Part shown: piece by piece, positions 1-8,323 of the stretch | How the letters are laid out: every line of letters begins with the position of its first letter | Numbering within the stretch: position 1 is the first letter of the stretch | NCBI GenBank assembly: GCA_034112285.1 | Contig: JAWUVP010000018.1 | Coordinates: 1-23,801, forward strand | From: JAWUVP01 sp034112285 | GTDB taxonomy: Bacteria > Pseudomonadota > Gammaproteobacteria > JABDGN01 | DNA: 23,801 nucleotides | Reading direction: 5' to 3' | Program-made: the position numbers and the translations under genes | Notes under the pieces: model-generated | Told to the model about the DNA's origin: nothing | The model's database searches: none | The model's input: the letters and a program-made list of their open reading frames with translations, nothing else

Positions 1-2
1 TT

Positions 3-464
3 AAAGATTGCTTGGTTAGAGCGTATTTAATGTTGGCTTGTAACAACAAAAGCTTGGATTCAACACTATATAGGCAGGTAACACCAGATGGATTCTTTTT
101 GAAAGCGAAGTGTTCACGCTATATGGTTACGGAAGAATGTAGACAATTTATGCAAGCGATTGATTTAGTACAAACTGAGGCAGGTAAGCGGTTGATTGAC
201 CATGAAACTGAGGTGATTGTGGCCGTTAGGAAACTATTTTTATATAAGGCTTTTAAGAATAAAAGAGAGTTGGCTCAAGAGTTAAAGCAGTTTAGTGGTA
301 TGTCGGGTTGTGTTAATTTAGGACGGTTAGTTCCAAGAATACGAAATTTATTGAATAAATATACACCGATGGAAATCAATGAACACATAGCTTTAATTCA
401 AGTCTATATTTCTGAGGCTCAAAGAATAAGTTCAAGCAGTGTAATGAACATAGGCAACTATTAA
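3..464 (+). CDS. Hypothetical protein, 3' part (probably truncated by window edge)
   Basis: The frame is open from the first bases of the window to the TAA at 462-464. A TTG at 12 could serve as a start, but the frame continues upstream without a stop, so this is more likely the C-terminal part of a longer protein. The roughly 150 visible residues are mostly helical in character, rich in Lys, Arg, Glu and Leu (for example around ELAQELKQF), with no membrane segment, signal peptide or catalytic motif that I recognise. The gene converges on gltA. A hairpin begins two bases after its stop, but the T-run of that hairpin serves the minus strand. I do not recognise a family and assign no function. 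Confidence is for the existence of a coding frame. Confidence 0.5.
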   Translation, partial: KDCLVRAYLMLACNNKSLDSTLYRQVTPDGFFLKAKCSRYMVTEECRQFMQAIDLVQTEAGKRLIDHETEVIVAVRKLFLYKAFKNKRELAQELKQFSGMSGCVNLGRLVPRIRNLLNKYTPMEINEHIALIQVYISEAQRISSSSVMNIGNY

Positions 465-495
465 AAATGCCGGTCAGTGCAACACTGACCGGCAT
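464..495 (-). terminator. Intrinsic terminator of gltA
   Basis: A perfect 13-bp stem pairs 467-479 with 483-495 around a 3-base loop. Read on the minus strand it is followed by a run of five T, the classic rho-independent form, 18 bases after the gltA stop. On the plus strand the stem is followed by GAGTAAAG, so it is a poor terminator for the converging upstream gene. Confidence 0.85.
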
Positions 496-513
496 GAGTA
501 AAGCGGTGGTTAT

Positions 514-1785
514 TTACCGCTTATTCAAGGGCACATAATCACGCTCTTTGGCGCCGGTATACAACTGTCGTGGCCGGTAAATTTTGTAAGCTGGATCACT
601 TAGCAATTCATTCCACTGCGCCAACCAACCCGTGGTGCGTGCTAGGGCAAACACAACAGTGAACATGGGGACGGGCACATTTAGTGCGGTTTGGGTGATA
701 CCGGAATAAAAATCGACGTTAGGGAATAATTTACGATCAATAAAGTAAGAGTCGGCCAAGGCGGCTTTTTCTAATTCACTGGCAATTTTTAATAATGGGG
801 CATCTGCGTTACCGGTGGCTTTAAGCACTTCGTCGCAGGAGATTTTCATGAACGTGGCGCGTGGGTCGCGGTTTTTGTAAACGCGGTGGCCAAAACCCAT
901 GAGCTTGAAAGGGTCTTCCTTGTCTTTGGCTTTTTCTATAAACTCTGGAATATTTTCTACGCTGCCAATCTCATTCAGCATTTTCAAGCACGCTTCGTTA
1001 GCGCCACCGTGAGCGGGGCCCCACAGTGCGGCAATGCCTGCTGCCATGGTGGCAAAGGGATTTACGCCGGTTGAGCCTACCATGCGTACCGATGAAGTTG
1101 AGGCGTTTTGCTCGTGGTCTGCGTGCAGCACAAAGATGCGATTCATGGCTAAGGCTAGCTCTGGCTTGGGTTTTTCTCCAAACATCATGTAAAGAAAGTT
1201 ACTGGCATAATCTAGGCTGCTATCAGGGGCGATGAACTCAGCGCCGATTGAGTGGCGGTAGCATATGGCCGAAAAAGTTGGAATTTTGGCAATTAAGTCG
1301 AGCATCGCGGCTTCGCGCGCGGCGCTGTCGTTGAGATCAACTTCGCCGTAGTAGCTTTGGTAGCAAGTCACTAACGCCATAAGCATGGCCATTGGATGGG
1401 CATCTTGTGAAAAGCCGTTTAACACTTTGGTGACGTCAGCGGGAATAGCCATTTTGTCGGCTAATAATTTTTGCAAGGCGCTGTTTTGTGCTTGGCTGGG
1501 TAATTCGCCGTGCAATAATAAGTAAATCACTTCAGAATACTGGGCATGTTCGGCTAATGGCTCAATAGCGTAACCGCCATATAATAGTATACCGGCGTCA
1601 CCATCAATGTAGGTGACCTTGGATTCACATGATGCTGTGGCCAAAAAACCGGGGTCGAAGGTGTAAAAACCTTGTTTACCTAGGGCGCGAATATCTACTA
1701 CGTCGTATCCATACGTGGGTGAGTAAATGGGGAACTCGGCCATATTGTCGGTGCTGAGTTCTAGTTTGGCAATTTTGTCGGACAT
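514..1785 (-). CDS. gltA: Citrate synthase (type II, hexameric-type length)
   Basis: Condenses oxaloacetate and acetyl-CoA to citrate, the entry step of the TCA cycle, in the cytoplasm. The 423-residue protein is close to the 427 residues of E. coli GltA and is full length. The three catalytic residues are visible: His259 in GPAHGGANE, His300 in GFGHRVYKN and Asp358 in NVDFYSG. The HADHEQNASTS segment (221-231) is also typical. The ATG at 1785 is preceded by AAGGAG six bases upstream. A near-consensus promoter lies about 40 bases upstream and a strong terminator follows the stop. The gene is divergent from the sdh-suc operon, as in E. coli, so both arms of the cycle can be controlled from one intergenic region. 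No anomaly is seen. Confidence 0.98.
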   Translation of the reverse strand: MSDKIAKLELSTDNMAEFPIYSPTYGYDVVDIRALGKQGFYTFDPGFLATASCESKVTYIDGDAGILLYGGYAIEPLAEHAQYSEVIYLLLHGELPSQAQNSALQKLLADKMAIPADVTKVLNGFSQDAHPMAMLMALVTCYQSYYGEVDLNDSAAREAAMLDLIAKIPTFSAICYRHSIGAEFIAPDSSLDYASNFLYMMFGEKPKPELALAMNRIFVLHADHEQNASTSSVRMVGSTGVNPFATMAAGIAALWGPAHGGANEACLKMLNEIGSVENIPEFIEKAKDKEDPFKLMGFGHRVYKNRDPRATFMKISCDEVLKATGNADAPLLKIASELEKAALADSYFIDRKLFPNVDFYSGITQTALNVPVPMFTVVFALARTTGWLAQWNELLSDPAYKIYRPRQLYTGAKERDYVPLNKR

Positions 1786-1824
1786 GTTGACTCCTTAACG
1801 AAATGTCAGTTTGTTGTATTGGCC

Positions 1825-1854
1825 ACTATAAGGGATGATACTAAGGGTTGTCAA
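1825..1854 (-). promoter_or_regulatory. Sigma70-type promoter of gltA
   Basis: On the minus strand TTGACA (1854-1849) and TATAGT (1830-1825) are separated by 18 bases. This is a perfect -35 and a 5/6 -10. The predicted transcript start is near 1818, giving a leader of about 30 bases that contains the AAGGAG ribosome-binding site. Confidence 0.75.
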
Positions 1855-1950
1855 ATTTGATATGTGAGGTGAATGTGGCGGGGACACCGCTTTGGTGAGC
1901 ACAACAACGCCCCGCTCTCTTTTTGCTCTCTTTCTTTTTGTCTGTAGTCA

Positions 1951-1979
1951 TTGTCTTAGTAAATTCAAGCAGATATAAT
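1951..1979 (+). promoter_or_regulatory. Sigma70-type promoter of the sdh-suc operon
   Basis: TTGTCT (1951-1956) and a perfect TATAAT (1974-1979) are 17 bases apart. The predicted start is near 1986, leaving a leader of about 100 bases before sdhC. The rest of the 302-base gltA-sdhC gap holds the gltA promoter, one weak GC-rich inverted repeat (1878-1915) and no credible small gene. Confidence 0.7.
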
Positions 1980-1985
1980 TCTCTG

Positions 1986-2008
1986 GCGTTCAATATTGCA
2001 TTGAATGC
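1986..2008 (+). promoter_or_regulatory. Hairpin at the 5' end of the sdh-suc leader
   Basis: GCGTTCAAT (1986-1994) can pair with ATTGAATGC (2000-2008), nine pairs including one G-U, around a 5-base loop. It begins at the predicted transcript start, so it would cap the 5' end of the sdh mRNA. A role in mRNA stability is an inference. Confidence 0.4.
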
Positions 2009-2087
2009 ATATGAAAGTAGCCAGGATGGCACTCATGGAAATTTAGTAAATTTTCTCATATTTAACTTAACATAAGGAAGGCATCTT

Positions 2088-2462
2088 ATGACAGGCAAGC
2101 GCCCCGTTAATCTAGATCTGCGAACGATCAAACTCCCTATTACTGCAATAGGTTCAATTTTGCACCGGGCTTCCGGCTTTATCTTGTTTTTCTTTATCCC
2201 CGTATGCTTATGGATGCTACATGCTTCGTTACGCTCGGCGCAAAGTTACCAAGATTTGTCGAGCTATCTTGATAGCTTTATTTTTAAATTCATTATTTGG
2301 GCCTTTTTGGCCGGATTAATTTATCACCTAGTCGCCGGCATTAAGCATTTGTTTGCTGATGTGGGAGTGGGTGAGTCATTGGCTGGCAGCCGCGCTGCCA
2401 CTATTTTGACATTTGCGATATCGATCGTCTTGATCGCGTTATTAGGAGTTTGGATATGGTGA
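2088..2462 (+). CDS. sdhC: Succinate dehydrogenase cytochrome b556 subunit
   Basis: Membrane anchor subunit of complex II. With SdhD it binds heme b and ubiquinone and holds SdhA and SdhB at the inner membrane. The 124-residue protein carries the family signature RPVNLDL and SILHRASG; Ser23 and Arg27 match the E. coli quinone-site residues Ser27 and Arg31. His80 in YHLVAGIKH is the probable heme ligand. Three membrane helices are evident at about 16-46, 63-90 and 103-124. ATG 2088 has AAGGAAGG seven bases or less upstream. It is the first gene of the operon, and its TGA overlaps the start of sdhD by 7 bases, which suggests translational coupling. Confidence 0.96.
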   Translation: MTGKRPVNLDLRTIKLPITAIGSILHRASGFILFFFIPVCLWMLHASLRSAQSYQDLSSYLDSFIFKFIIWAFLAGLIYHLVAGIKHLFADVGVGESLAGSRAATILTFAISIVLIALLGVWIW

Positions 2463-2803
2463 AAAGTGTAACAAGTTTAACCCGCAGCGGTTTGCGTGAT
2501 TGGTTGTTTCAACGCGTATCGGCCATTATTGTTGGCGCTTATGTTATTTTTCTAGCGCTGTATGTGGCTTGCAATCATATTGATTATCAAACCTGGTTGG
2601 GTTTATTCCAACATCCCTTGATGCGTATTAGCACCTTAATAGTACTCATTGCTATTATGGTTCATGCTTATATTGGTATGTGGACTATTTCTACCGATTA
2701 CTTCACCAAATGTACGGCGCTACGCTTAACGTTTCAAGTGGTGGTCTTTATTGCGCTAATTGCCTTCCTCGTTTGGGGCATTATGATTTTATGGAGTGTT
2801 TAG
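2456..2803 (+). CDS. sdhD: Succinate dehydrogenase membrane anchor subunit D
   Basis: Second membrane anchor of complex II. I start it at ATG 2456 rather than the upstream TTG 2450, because AGGAG at 2444-2448 is correctly spaced for the ATG and the resulting 115 residues equal the length of E. coli SdhD. The signature HAYIGMWTISTDYF (70-83) matches the E. coli segment HAWIGMW..TDY. His70 is the probable counterpart of E. coli His71, and Asp81-Tyr82 are the probable counterparts of the quinone-site pair Asp82-Tyr83. Three hydrophobic helices are visible. The gene overlaps sdhC by 7 bases, and one base separates its stop from sdhA. Confidence 0.95.
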   Translation: MVKSVTSLTRSGLRDWLFQRVSAIIVGAYVIFLALYVACNHIDYQTWLGLFQHPLMRISTLIVLIAIMVHAYIGMWTISTDYFTKCTALRLTFQVVVFIALIAFLVWGIMILWSV

Positions 2804-2804
2804 C

Positions 2805-4571
2805 ATGAGTGAAAATGTAACCACAAGAGAGTTTGATGTTATCGTTGTTGGCGCCGGTGGCGCGGGCTTACGCGCAGCGTATCAATTAGCCCAGGCCGGT
2901 AAAAAAGTAGCGGTAATTTCTAAAGTATTTCCTACCCGTTCGCACACGGTATCGGCTCAAGGCGGCATTAGTGCAGCTTTAGGCAACGTGCAAGAAGACC
3001 GTTGGGAATGGCATATGTTTGACACCATCAATGGTTCAGACTTTTTGGCCGACCAAAATGCGGCTGAGTATATGTGTAAAGAAGCCCCCGCTGCGGTGCT
3101 GGAATTAGAGCATATGGGCTTACCGTTTTCACGCTTAGAGAGTGGCAAAATTTATCAACGTCCATTTGGTGGCCATACCAGCGACAATGGTGGTGAGCCG
3201 GTTAACCGTGCTTGCGCTGCGGCCGACAGAACCGGCCACGCGATGTTGCACACCTTGTACCAACAAAATTTGAGTGTTGATACCCAATTCTTTAATGAAT
3301 GGTTAGCATTGGATATTGTTAAGGCTGATGACGATACCGTCATGGGCGTTACGGCGCTTTGCATCGAAACTGGTGAAGTGGTTTACTTTAAAGCGCGTGC
3401 AACGGTGTTTGCGACGGGTGGCGCCGGACGTATTTATAGTGCGACCACTAATGCTTTAATTAACACCGGTGATGGCTTAGGTATGGCATTACGTGCTGGC
3501 TTTCCCGTGCAAGACATGGAGTTTTGGCAGTTTCACCCCACCGGCATTGCGGATGCAGGCAGTTTAATTACAGAAGGTGCACGCGGTGAAGGCGGCTATT
3601 TAATAAATAGTGAAGGCGAGCGTTTTATGGAGCGCCATGCACCACATTTAAAAGATTTATCTTGTCGTGATGTGGTATCACGCGCCTCTATGATTGAGAT
3701 TCGTGAAGGCCGTGGTTGTGGTCCGAAAAAAGATCATGTGTTGTTAAAGCTCGACCATCTCGGCGCTGATGTGCTGAACAAGCGTTTGCCAGGTATTTCT
3801 GATTTGGCGCAAACTTTTGCGGGTGTTGACCCGGCTAAAGAGCCCATTCCTGTGGTGCCAACCTGTCATTATATGATGGGCGGTATTCCTACCAATATTC
3901 ATGGCCAAGTGTTGACGTTGGATAATAACGGCGATGATAAAATTGTGAAAGGTTTCTATGCCGCAGGTGAATGTGCTTGTGTATCGGTGCATGGCGCAAA
4001 CCGCTTAGGCACCAATTCACTGCTAGATTTAGTGGTGTTTGGTCGTGCCGTGGGCATGCATTTGAATGAGAATCTAGATAGCTTGCCAAGCGTTGAAGTG
4101 AGCTTAGAAGCGGTAGAAAAAGCCGTTGCGCGTGTTAGCCATTGGGACGATAACCCTGAAACGGGCCCCAGCCCTGAAGACGTTCGCGTGCAAATGAAAA
4201 AAGTTATGCAAGAAGACTTTGGTGTGTTTCGTGAAGGCAAAACAATGGCCGCAGGCTTGAAAAAATTACAAGATTTAACTGAGCAGTTAAAATCGGCTTC
4301 ATTAAAAGATCACAGTAAAGTGTTTAACACTGCACGGGTTGAAGCTTTGGAATTAGATAACTTAATGGCCGTGGCATTAGCCACTGCCGCTTGCTCGGAT
4401 GTGCGCACCGAAAGCCGTGGCGCACATTCACGTGAAGATTTCACGGAGCGTGATGACGCCAATTGGTGGAAACATAGTCTCTATTATAGTGATGGTCACT
4501 TTGGTTCGCGCCCCGTTAACATGGAAACGCAGTTTGTTGAACCCTTGGCATTACAAGAACGGGCAGAGTAA
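2805..4571 (+). CDS. sdhA: Succinate dehydrogenase flavoprotein subunit
   Basis: Oxidises succinate to fumarate using covalently bound FAD and passes electrons to SdhB. ATG 2805 (MSENVTTREF) is preferred to an upstream GTG at 2796 that lies inside sdhD. It gives 588 residues, the same length as E. coli SdhA, and GGAG lies eight bases upstream. The dinucleotide-binding motif is GAGGAG (16-21). His47 in RSHTVSAQGG is the covalent FAD attachment site. The active-site segments are all present: FHPTG with His244, CRDV with Arg288, HYMMGG with His355 and GANRLGTNSLLD with Arg400. It is third in the operon, tightly packed between sdhD and sdhB. Confidence 0.98.
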   Translation: MSENVTTREFDVIVVGAGGAGLRAAYQLAQAGKKVAVISKVFPTRSHTVSAQGGISAALGNVQEDRWEWHMFDTINGSDFLADQNAAEYMCKEAPAAVLELEHMGLPFSRLESGKIYQRPFGGHTSDNGGEPVNRACAAADRTGHAMLHTLYQQNLSVDTQFFNEWLALDIVKADDDTVMGVTALCIETGEVVYFKARATVFATGGAGRIYSATTNALINTGDGLGMALRAGFPVQDMEFWQFHPTGIADAGSLITEGARGEGGYLINSEGERFMERHAPHLKDLSCRDVVSRASMIEIREGRGCGPKKDHVLLKLDHLGADVLNKRLPGISDLAQTFAGVDPAKEPIPVVPTCHYMMGGIPTNIHGQVLTLDNNGDDKIVKGFYAAGECACVSVHGANRLGTNSLLDLVVFGRAVGMHLNENLDSLPSVEVSLEAVEKAVARVSHWDDNPETGPSPEDVRVQMKKVMQEDFGVFREGKTMAAGLKKLQDLTEQLKSASLKDHSKVFNTARVEALELDNLMAVALATAACSDVRTESRGAHSREDFTERDDANWWKHSLYYSDGHFGSRPVNMETQFVEPLALQERAE

Positions 4572-4582
4572 GGAGCAATACG

Positions 4583-5305
4583 ATGAGTGAAGCTAAACAA
4601 ATGATGGAATTATCAATTTACCGCTTTGATCCCGAAGTGGACGACAAGCCTCGCATGCAAGCCTATAAAATTGATTTAACGGATGTGCCGGGCAAAATGT
4701 TGCTCGATGCCATTACCTATGTAAAAGACAATGTCGATGATACCTTGTCATTTCGTCGTTCATGCCGTGAAGGTGTGTGTGGTTCGGATGGCATGAATAT
4801 TAATGGCAAAAATGGCTTAGCCTGTATTACGCAATTAAACAGCTTGCCCTCTAAAGTGGTTCTTCGCCCTTTACCGGGTCTGCCTGTTATTCGTGATTTA
4901 GTGGTGGATATGCAGCAATTTTATAACCAATATGAAAAGGTTGAGCCTTATCTACAAAACGATCAAGCCTTACCGGTGAAGGAACGTTTGCAATCGCCCG
5001 AAGAGCGTGCAAAGTTGGATGGTTTATACGAATGTATTTTGTGTGCATGTTGTACCACGTCTTGCCCATCATTTTGGTGGAACCCAGAAAAGTTTTTAGG
5101 CCCAGCAGCGTTGTTGCAAGCCAATCGCTTTGTGCAAGATAGCCGTGATACAAAAACGGCTGAACGCTTGGACAAATTAAGCGATCCGTTTAGCTTGTTC
5201 CGTTGTCGCGGCATTATGAATTGCGTTAGCGTTTGCCCTAAAGGCTTAAATCCAACCAAAGCGATTGGTGAGCTACGCGACCAAATGATTGCTAACGAAA
5301 CATAA
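4583..5305 (+). CDS. sdhB: Succinate dehydrogenase iron-sulfur subunit
   Basis: Carries electrons from SdhA to the quinone site through three iron-sulfur clusters. The 240-residue protein matches the E. coli length (238). The [2Fe-2S] ligand region is CREGVCGSDG...GLAC (Cys61, Cys66, Asp69, Cys81). The [4Fe-4S] motif is CILCACC (Cys151, Cys154, Cys157) with Cys218. The [3Fe-4S] ligands are Cys161, Cys208 and Cys214. ATG 4583 follows AAGGAG with good spacing, 11 bases after sdhA. It is followed by a 178-base gap with three hairpins before sucA, so the sdh and suc halves of the operon may be expressed at different levels. Confidence 0.98.
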   Translation: MSEAKQMMELSIYRFDPEVDDKPRMQAYKIDLTDVPGKMLLDAITYVKDNVDDTLSFRRSCREGVCGSDGMNINGKNGLACITQLNSLPSKVVLRPLPGLPVIRDLVVDMQQFYNQYEKVEPYLQNDQALPVKERLQSPEERAKLDGLYECILCACCTTSCPSFWWNPEKFLGPAALLQANRFVQDSRDTKTAERLDKLSDPFSLFRCRGIMNCVSVCPKGLNPTKAIGELRDQMIANET

Positions 5306-5318
5306 ATTAAATACATAA

Positions 5319-5339
5319 TATCCCTTCAATGAAGGGGTA
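5319..5339 (+). repeat. Inverted repeat after sdhB (hairpin 1)
   Basis: TATCCCTTC (5319-5327) pairs with GAAGGGGTA (5331-5339), nine pairs including one G-U, around a 3-base loop. It is the first of three consecutive hairpins between sdhB and sucA. No T-run follows, so it is not a canonical terminator. It could stabilise the 3' end of a processed sdhCDAB mRNA. Confidence 0.45.
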
Positions 5340-5342
5340 AAG

Positions 5343-5368
5343 TAAAAATAGCCTTGGGGTTATTTTTA
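5343..5368 (+). repeat. Inverted repeat in the sdhB-sucA gap (hairpin 2)
   Basis: The 11-base arms 5343-5353 and 5358-5368 pair with one G-U around a 4-base loop. The base of the stem is A/T, so the 5' arm has an A-run and the 3' arm ends in a T-run. It might act as a weak, partial terminator in either direction, lowering suc relative to sdh transcription. That role is an inference. Confidence 0.45.
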
Positions 5369-5422
5369 CAGAGAGATTTTGAGTGCTGCGCGAGGTTGTG
5401 TTGCTCTCACCATCTCTCTCGG

Positions 5423-5443
5423 TCCCCCTTTTATTAAGGGGGA
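5423..5443 (+). repeat. Palindromic intergenic repeat just upstream of sucA (hairpin 3)
   Basis: TCCCCCTT (5423-5430) pairs perfectly with AAGGGGGA (5436-5443) around a 5-base loop. Its translation in the sucA frame reads GPPFIKGEGF, a peptide pattern familiar from dispersed CCCCCTT...AAGGGGG repeats in many bacterial genomes. It is therefore probably one copy of a genome-wide repeat family rather than coding sequence. Copy number cannot be tested inside this window. Confidence 0.55.
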
Positions 5444-5483
5444 AGGTTTTATCCCACTAAAAAACAAGGGAAAAGGAAGGCTT

Positions 5484-8297
5484 ATGAGCAGCACCTTACA
5501 AGAACTTAAAGACACATCGGCCTTATCAGGCGCAAACGCCGCTTATATAGAAGGGCTTTACGAACAATTCCTCGAGACACCCTCATCGGTGAGCGAGGCT
5601 TGGCAAAGTTATTTCTCTAGTTTGGGCGCCAATCACGATACCCCTCGTGGCCCGGTGTTAGAGCAATTTATTGCTCTGGGTAAGCAGTCGCCGATGGCGA
5701 TGTCGGCGGGCAGTGGTAATGTTGAGTTAGAACGCTGTCAATCACAAGTAACCGATTTGATTAATGATTACCGTCGTCTCGGGCATCTGCGCTGTAGCGT
5801 TGACCCTTTAGGTTTGCAGCCGCAAATTGATGTGCCGGAATTAGCATTAAGCTACCATAAATTATCCACGGCTGATTTAAATACTGAATTCGATGCCGCG
5901 GGTGCGTGCGGGATGGGCCGTGCCAGCTTAAAAGCCATTATCGCCACCTTAGACAAAACTTACTGCGGCTCTATTGGCGCAGAAATTATGCATGTGACTG
6001 ATTCCATACGGCGTAAATGGTTATTAAAACGTTTTGAAGCCATTCAAGGTAAGCCTAGCTTTAGTCTTGAGCAAAAGCTTCGTATGTTGAGCAAGTTAAT
6101 TGCTGCCCAAGGCTTGGAAAAATATCTGGGCACAAAATACGTGGGCCAAAAACGCTTTTCTATTGAAGGGGGCGATACCCTCATTCCCATGATGGATGCA
6201 CTGACTTCTCATGCCGCAAGCTTTGGCGTGAATGAAATTGTGGTAGGCATGGCGCATCGTGGTCGTTTGAATATGTTGGTGAATTATTTAGGTAAAGCGC
6301 CCACAACGTTGTTTGATGAATTTGAAGGCAAAGTGCAAGACGAATTTTCTGGCGACGTGAAATATCACAAAGGTTTTTCGTCGAACGTGCAAACCCCAAG
6401 TGGGGTGATGCACTTATCTATGGCTTATAATCCTTCTCATTTAGAAACCGTTGACCCAGTGGTCGAAGGCATGGTGCGGGCGAAACAATGGCGTCGTGAT
6501 GATACGGAACGTCAACAAGTGTTGCCGGTGTTATTACACGGTGACGCGTCTTTTGCTGGCCAAGGTGTGGTGCAAGAAACATTTAACTTGTCACAAGTTG
6601 AAGGCTCTACTACGGGTGGTACGGTACATATTGTTATTAATAATCAAATTGGTTTTACCACCGATGTGATTGATAGCCGCTCCACGCGTTATTGTACTGA
6701 CATTGCAAAAATGGTTGATGCGCCTATTTTACACGTGAATGGAGATGACCCTGAAGCCTGCGTGTTTGCCTTGCAGTTGTTGTACGATTATCGCCGTGAA
6801 TTTAAGCAGGACATCGTCATTGATTTAGTTTGTTATCGCCGTCATGGCCACAACGAAGCCGATGAGCCGGCAATGACTCAGCCAACGATGTATAAAGTTA
6901 TTAAAAAGCACCCGGTGCCTTATCTTGTTTACAGCGAGCAGTTACAACAAGAAGGCTTGGTGAGCGCTGAGCAAGTGCAGCAAATGGTGAAAGATTACCG
7001 GGCGTCATTAGATCAAGGTAAGCCGGTGGTGGAAATTGATTCTGAAAAAAGCCGCGGTGACAAAAGCCCTTATTCTCCCGATTGGGATCAATATAGCGAA
7101 ACCGATTGGCGTAAAAATCCTGAGACGAATTTTGGTAAAAAACAATTACTCGCTATTGCACAAAAAATAACGCAAGCTTTTGGTGATTTTCCTTTGCAGC
7201 CACAAGTGGCTAAGTTAATTGCCAATCGAGAAAAAATGGCCAAAGGTGAATTGCCTATTGATTGGGGCTTTGCTGAAACACTGGCTTACGCATCATTATT
7301 GCTTGACGGTTACCCTGTGCGCATTTCAGGGGAAGATGTCCAGCGAGGTACGTTTGGACATCGGCATGCGACGCTACATAATTTTGAAACAGGCGATAGC
7401 TATATGCCGCTTGCGCATTTAGGCCCCAAGCAAGCGCCGATTTGGATTTACAATTCTATTTTATCAGAATACGCCGTGATGGGTTTTGAGTTAGGATATG
7501 CCTCTGCTTGCCCTGAAAGCTTGGTGATTTGGGAAGCGCAATTTGGTGATTTCGCCAATGGCGCACAAATTATTGTTGATCAATTTTTAAGCTCAGCCGA
7601 ACAAAAGTGGAAACAAAAATCGGGCTTAGTGTTATTTTTACCACATGGCTATGAAGGCCAAGGGCCTGAACATTCTTCTGCACGTTTAGAGCGTTATTTA
7701 CAATTGTGTGCTCAACATAATATGCAAGTGTGCGTGCCCACCACGCCGGCGCAAGTATTTCATATGTTGCGCCGACAAATGCTTCGCAAACTGCGTAAGC
7801 CGTTAATTGTGATGACACCCAAAAGTATGTTGCGCTCACACATGGCAGTTTCTCCGATTGAAGATTTAGCCGAAGGTAAGTTTTTGCCTGTGATTGGCGA
7901 AATTGATAGCGATATTATTGCTGACAAGGTCATTCGTGTGGTGATGTGTTCTGGAAAAATATACTATGATATTTTAAGTAAACGCCGTGATGTCGGTATT
8001 ACCAATACGGCAATTGTGCGCATTGAACAAATTTATCCGTTTCCAGATCAAGAATTGGCGGCACAGTTGGCCAAGTATCCTAATGCGGTTAATGTGGTGT
8101 GGACGCAAGAAGAGCCACGCAACCAAGGCACTTGGTATTCCATGCGTCACAATATGTTGGCGGCGGTGGGTGACAAACAAAATTTATCATGTATCTCACG
8201 TCCCGCATCTGCTGCGCCTGCTGGTGGCTATATGTCCACGCATGTGAAGCGCCAAAAACAAGTTGTAGCCGATGCCTTAGGCATTGTTGCAGAGTAA
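5484..8297 (+). CDS. sucA: 2-oxoglutarate dehydrogenase E1 component
   Basis: Thiamine-diphosphate-dependent decarboxylase that transfers the succinyl group to the lipoyl arm of SucB. I start it at ATG 5484, which has AAGGAAGG upstream and gives 937 residues, close to 933 in E. coli. The open frame extends to 5379, but the extra 35 residues read through an intergenic palindrome. The N-terminal segment GANAAYIEGLYEQFL (17-31) is the typical E1 start. Other family signatures are HRGRLNML, HGDASFAGQGVVQET, the ThDP-binding-region match INNQIGFTT, and YRRHGHNEADEP. The C-terminal transketolase-like domain ends normally. sucB starts 26 bases downstream, and E3 (lpd) is not encoded in this window. 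Confidence 0.98.
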   Translation: MSSTLQELKDTSALSGANAAYIEGLYEQFLETPSSVSEAWQSYFSSLGANHDTPRGPVLEQFIALGKQSPMAMSAGSGNVELERCQSQVTDLINDYRRLGHLRCSVDPLGLQPQIDVPELALSYHKLSTADLNTEFDAAGACGMGRASLKAIIATLDKTYCGSIGAEIMHVTDSIRRKWLLKRFEAIQGKPSFSLEQKLRMLSKLIAAQGLEKYLGTKYVGQKRFSIEGGDTLIPMMDALTSHAASFGVNEIVVGMAHRGRLNMLVNYLGKAPTTLFDEFEGKVQDEFSGDVKYHKGFSSNVQTPSGVMHLSMAYNPSHLETVDPVVEGMVRAKQWRRDDTERQQVLPVLLHGDASFAGQGVVQETFNLSQVEGSTTGGTVHIVINNQIGFTTDVIDSRSTRYCTDIAKMVDAPILHVNGDDPEACVFALQLLYDYRREFKQDIVIDLVCYRRHGHNEADEPAMTQPTMYKVIKKHPVPYLVYSEQLQQEGLVSAEQVQQMVKDYRASLDQGKPVVEIDSEKSRGDKSPYSPDWDQYSETDWRKNPETNFGKKQLLAIAQKITQAFGDFPLQPQVAKLIANREKMAKGELPIDWGFAETLAYASLLLDGYPVRISGEDVQRGTFGHRHATLHNFETGDSYMPLAHLGPKQAPIWIYNSILSEYAVMGFELGYASACPESLVIWEAQFGDFANGAQIIVDQFLSSAEQKWKQKSGLVLFLPHGYEGQGPEHSSARLERYLQLCAQHNMQVCVPTTPAQVFHMLRRQMLRKLRKPLIVMTPKSMLRSHMAVSPIEDLAEGKFLPVIGEIDSDIIADKVIRVVMCSGKIYYDILSKRRDVGITNTAIVRIEQIYPFPDQELAAQLAKYPNAVNVVWTQEEPRNQGTWYSMRHNMLAAVGDKQNLSCISRPASAAPAGGYMSTHVKRQKQVVADALGIVAE

Positions 8298-8323
8298 GAA
8301 TTTAGTGAAAAGGAAAAATTAAA

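Noticed and set aside
1878..1915. GC-rich inverted repeat followed by T-rich sequence as a small-RNA terminator
   Set aside because: Only a 6-bp outer and 4-bp inner stem with bulges, and no promoter or conserved RNA ahead of it.
1841..2032. 63-codon minus-strand frame in the gltA-sdhC gap
   Set aside because: It covers both promoters, has no ribosome-binding site and no recognisable protein features.
2450..2455. TTG 2450 as the start of sdhD
   Set aside because: The AGGAG ribosome-binding site is correctly spaced for ATG 2456, and the shorter protein equals the family length.
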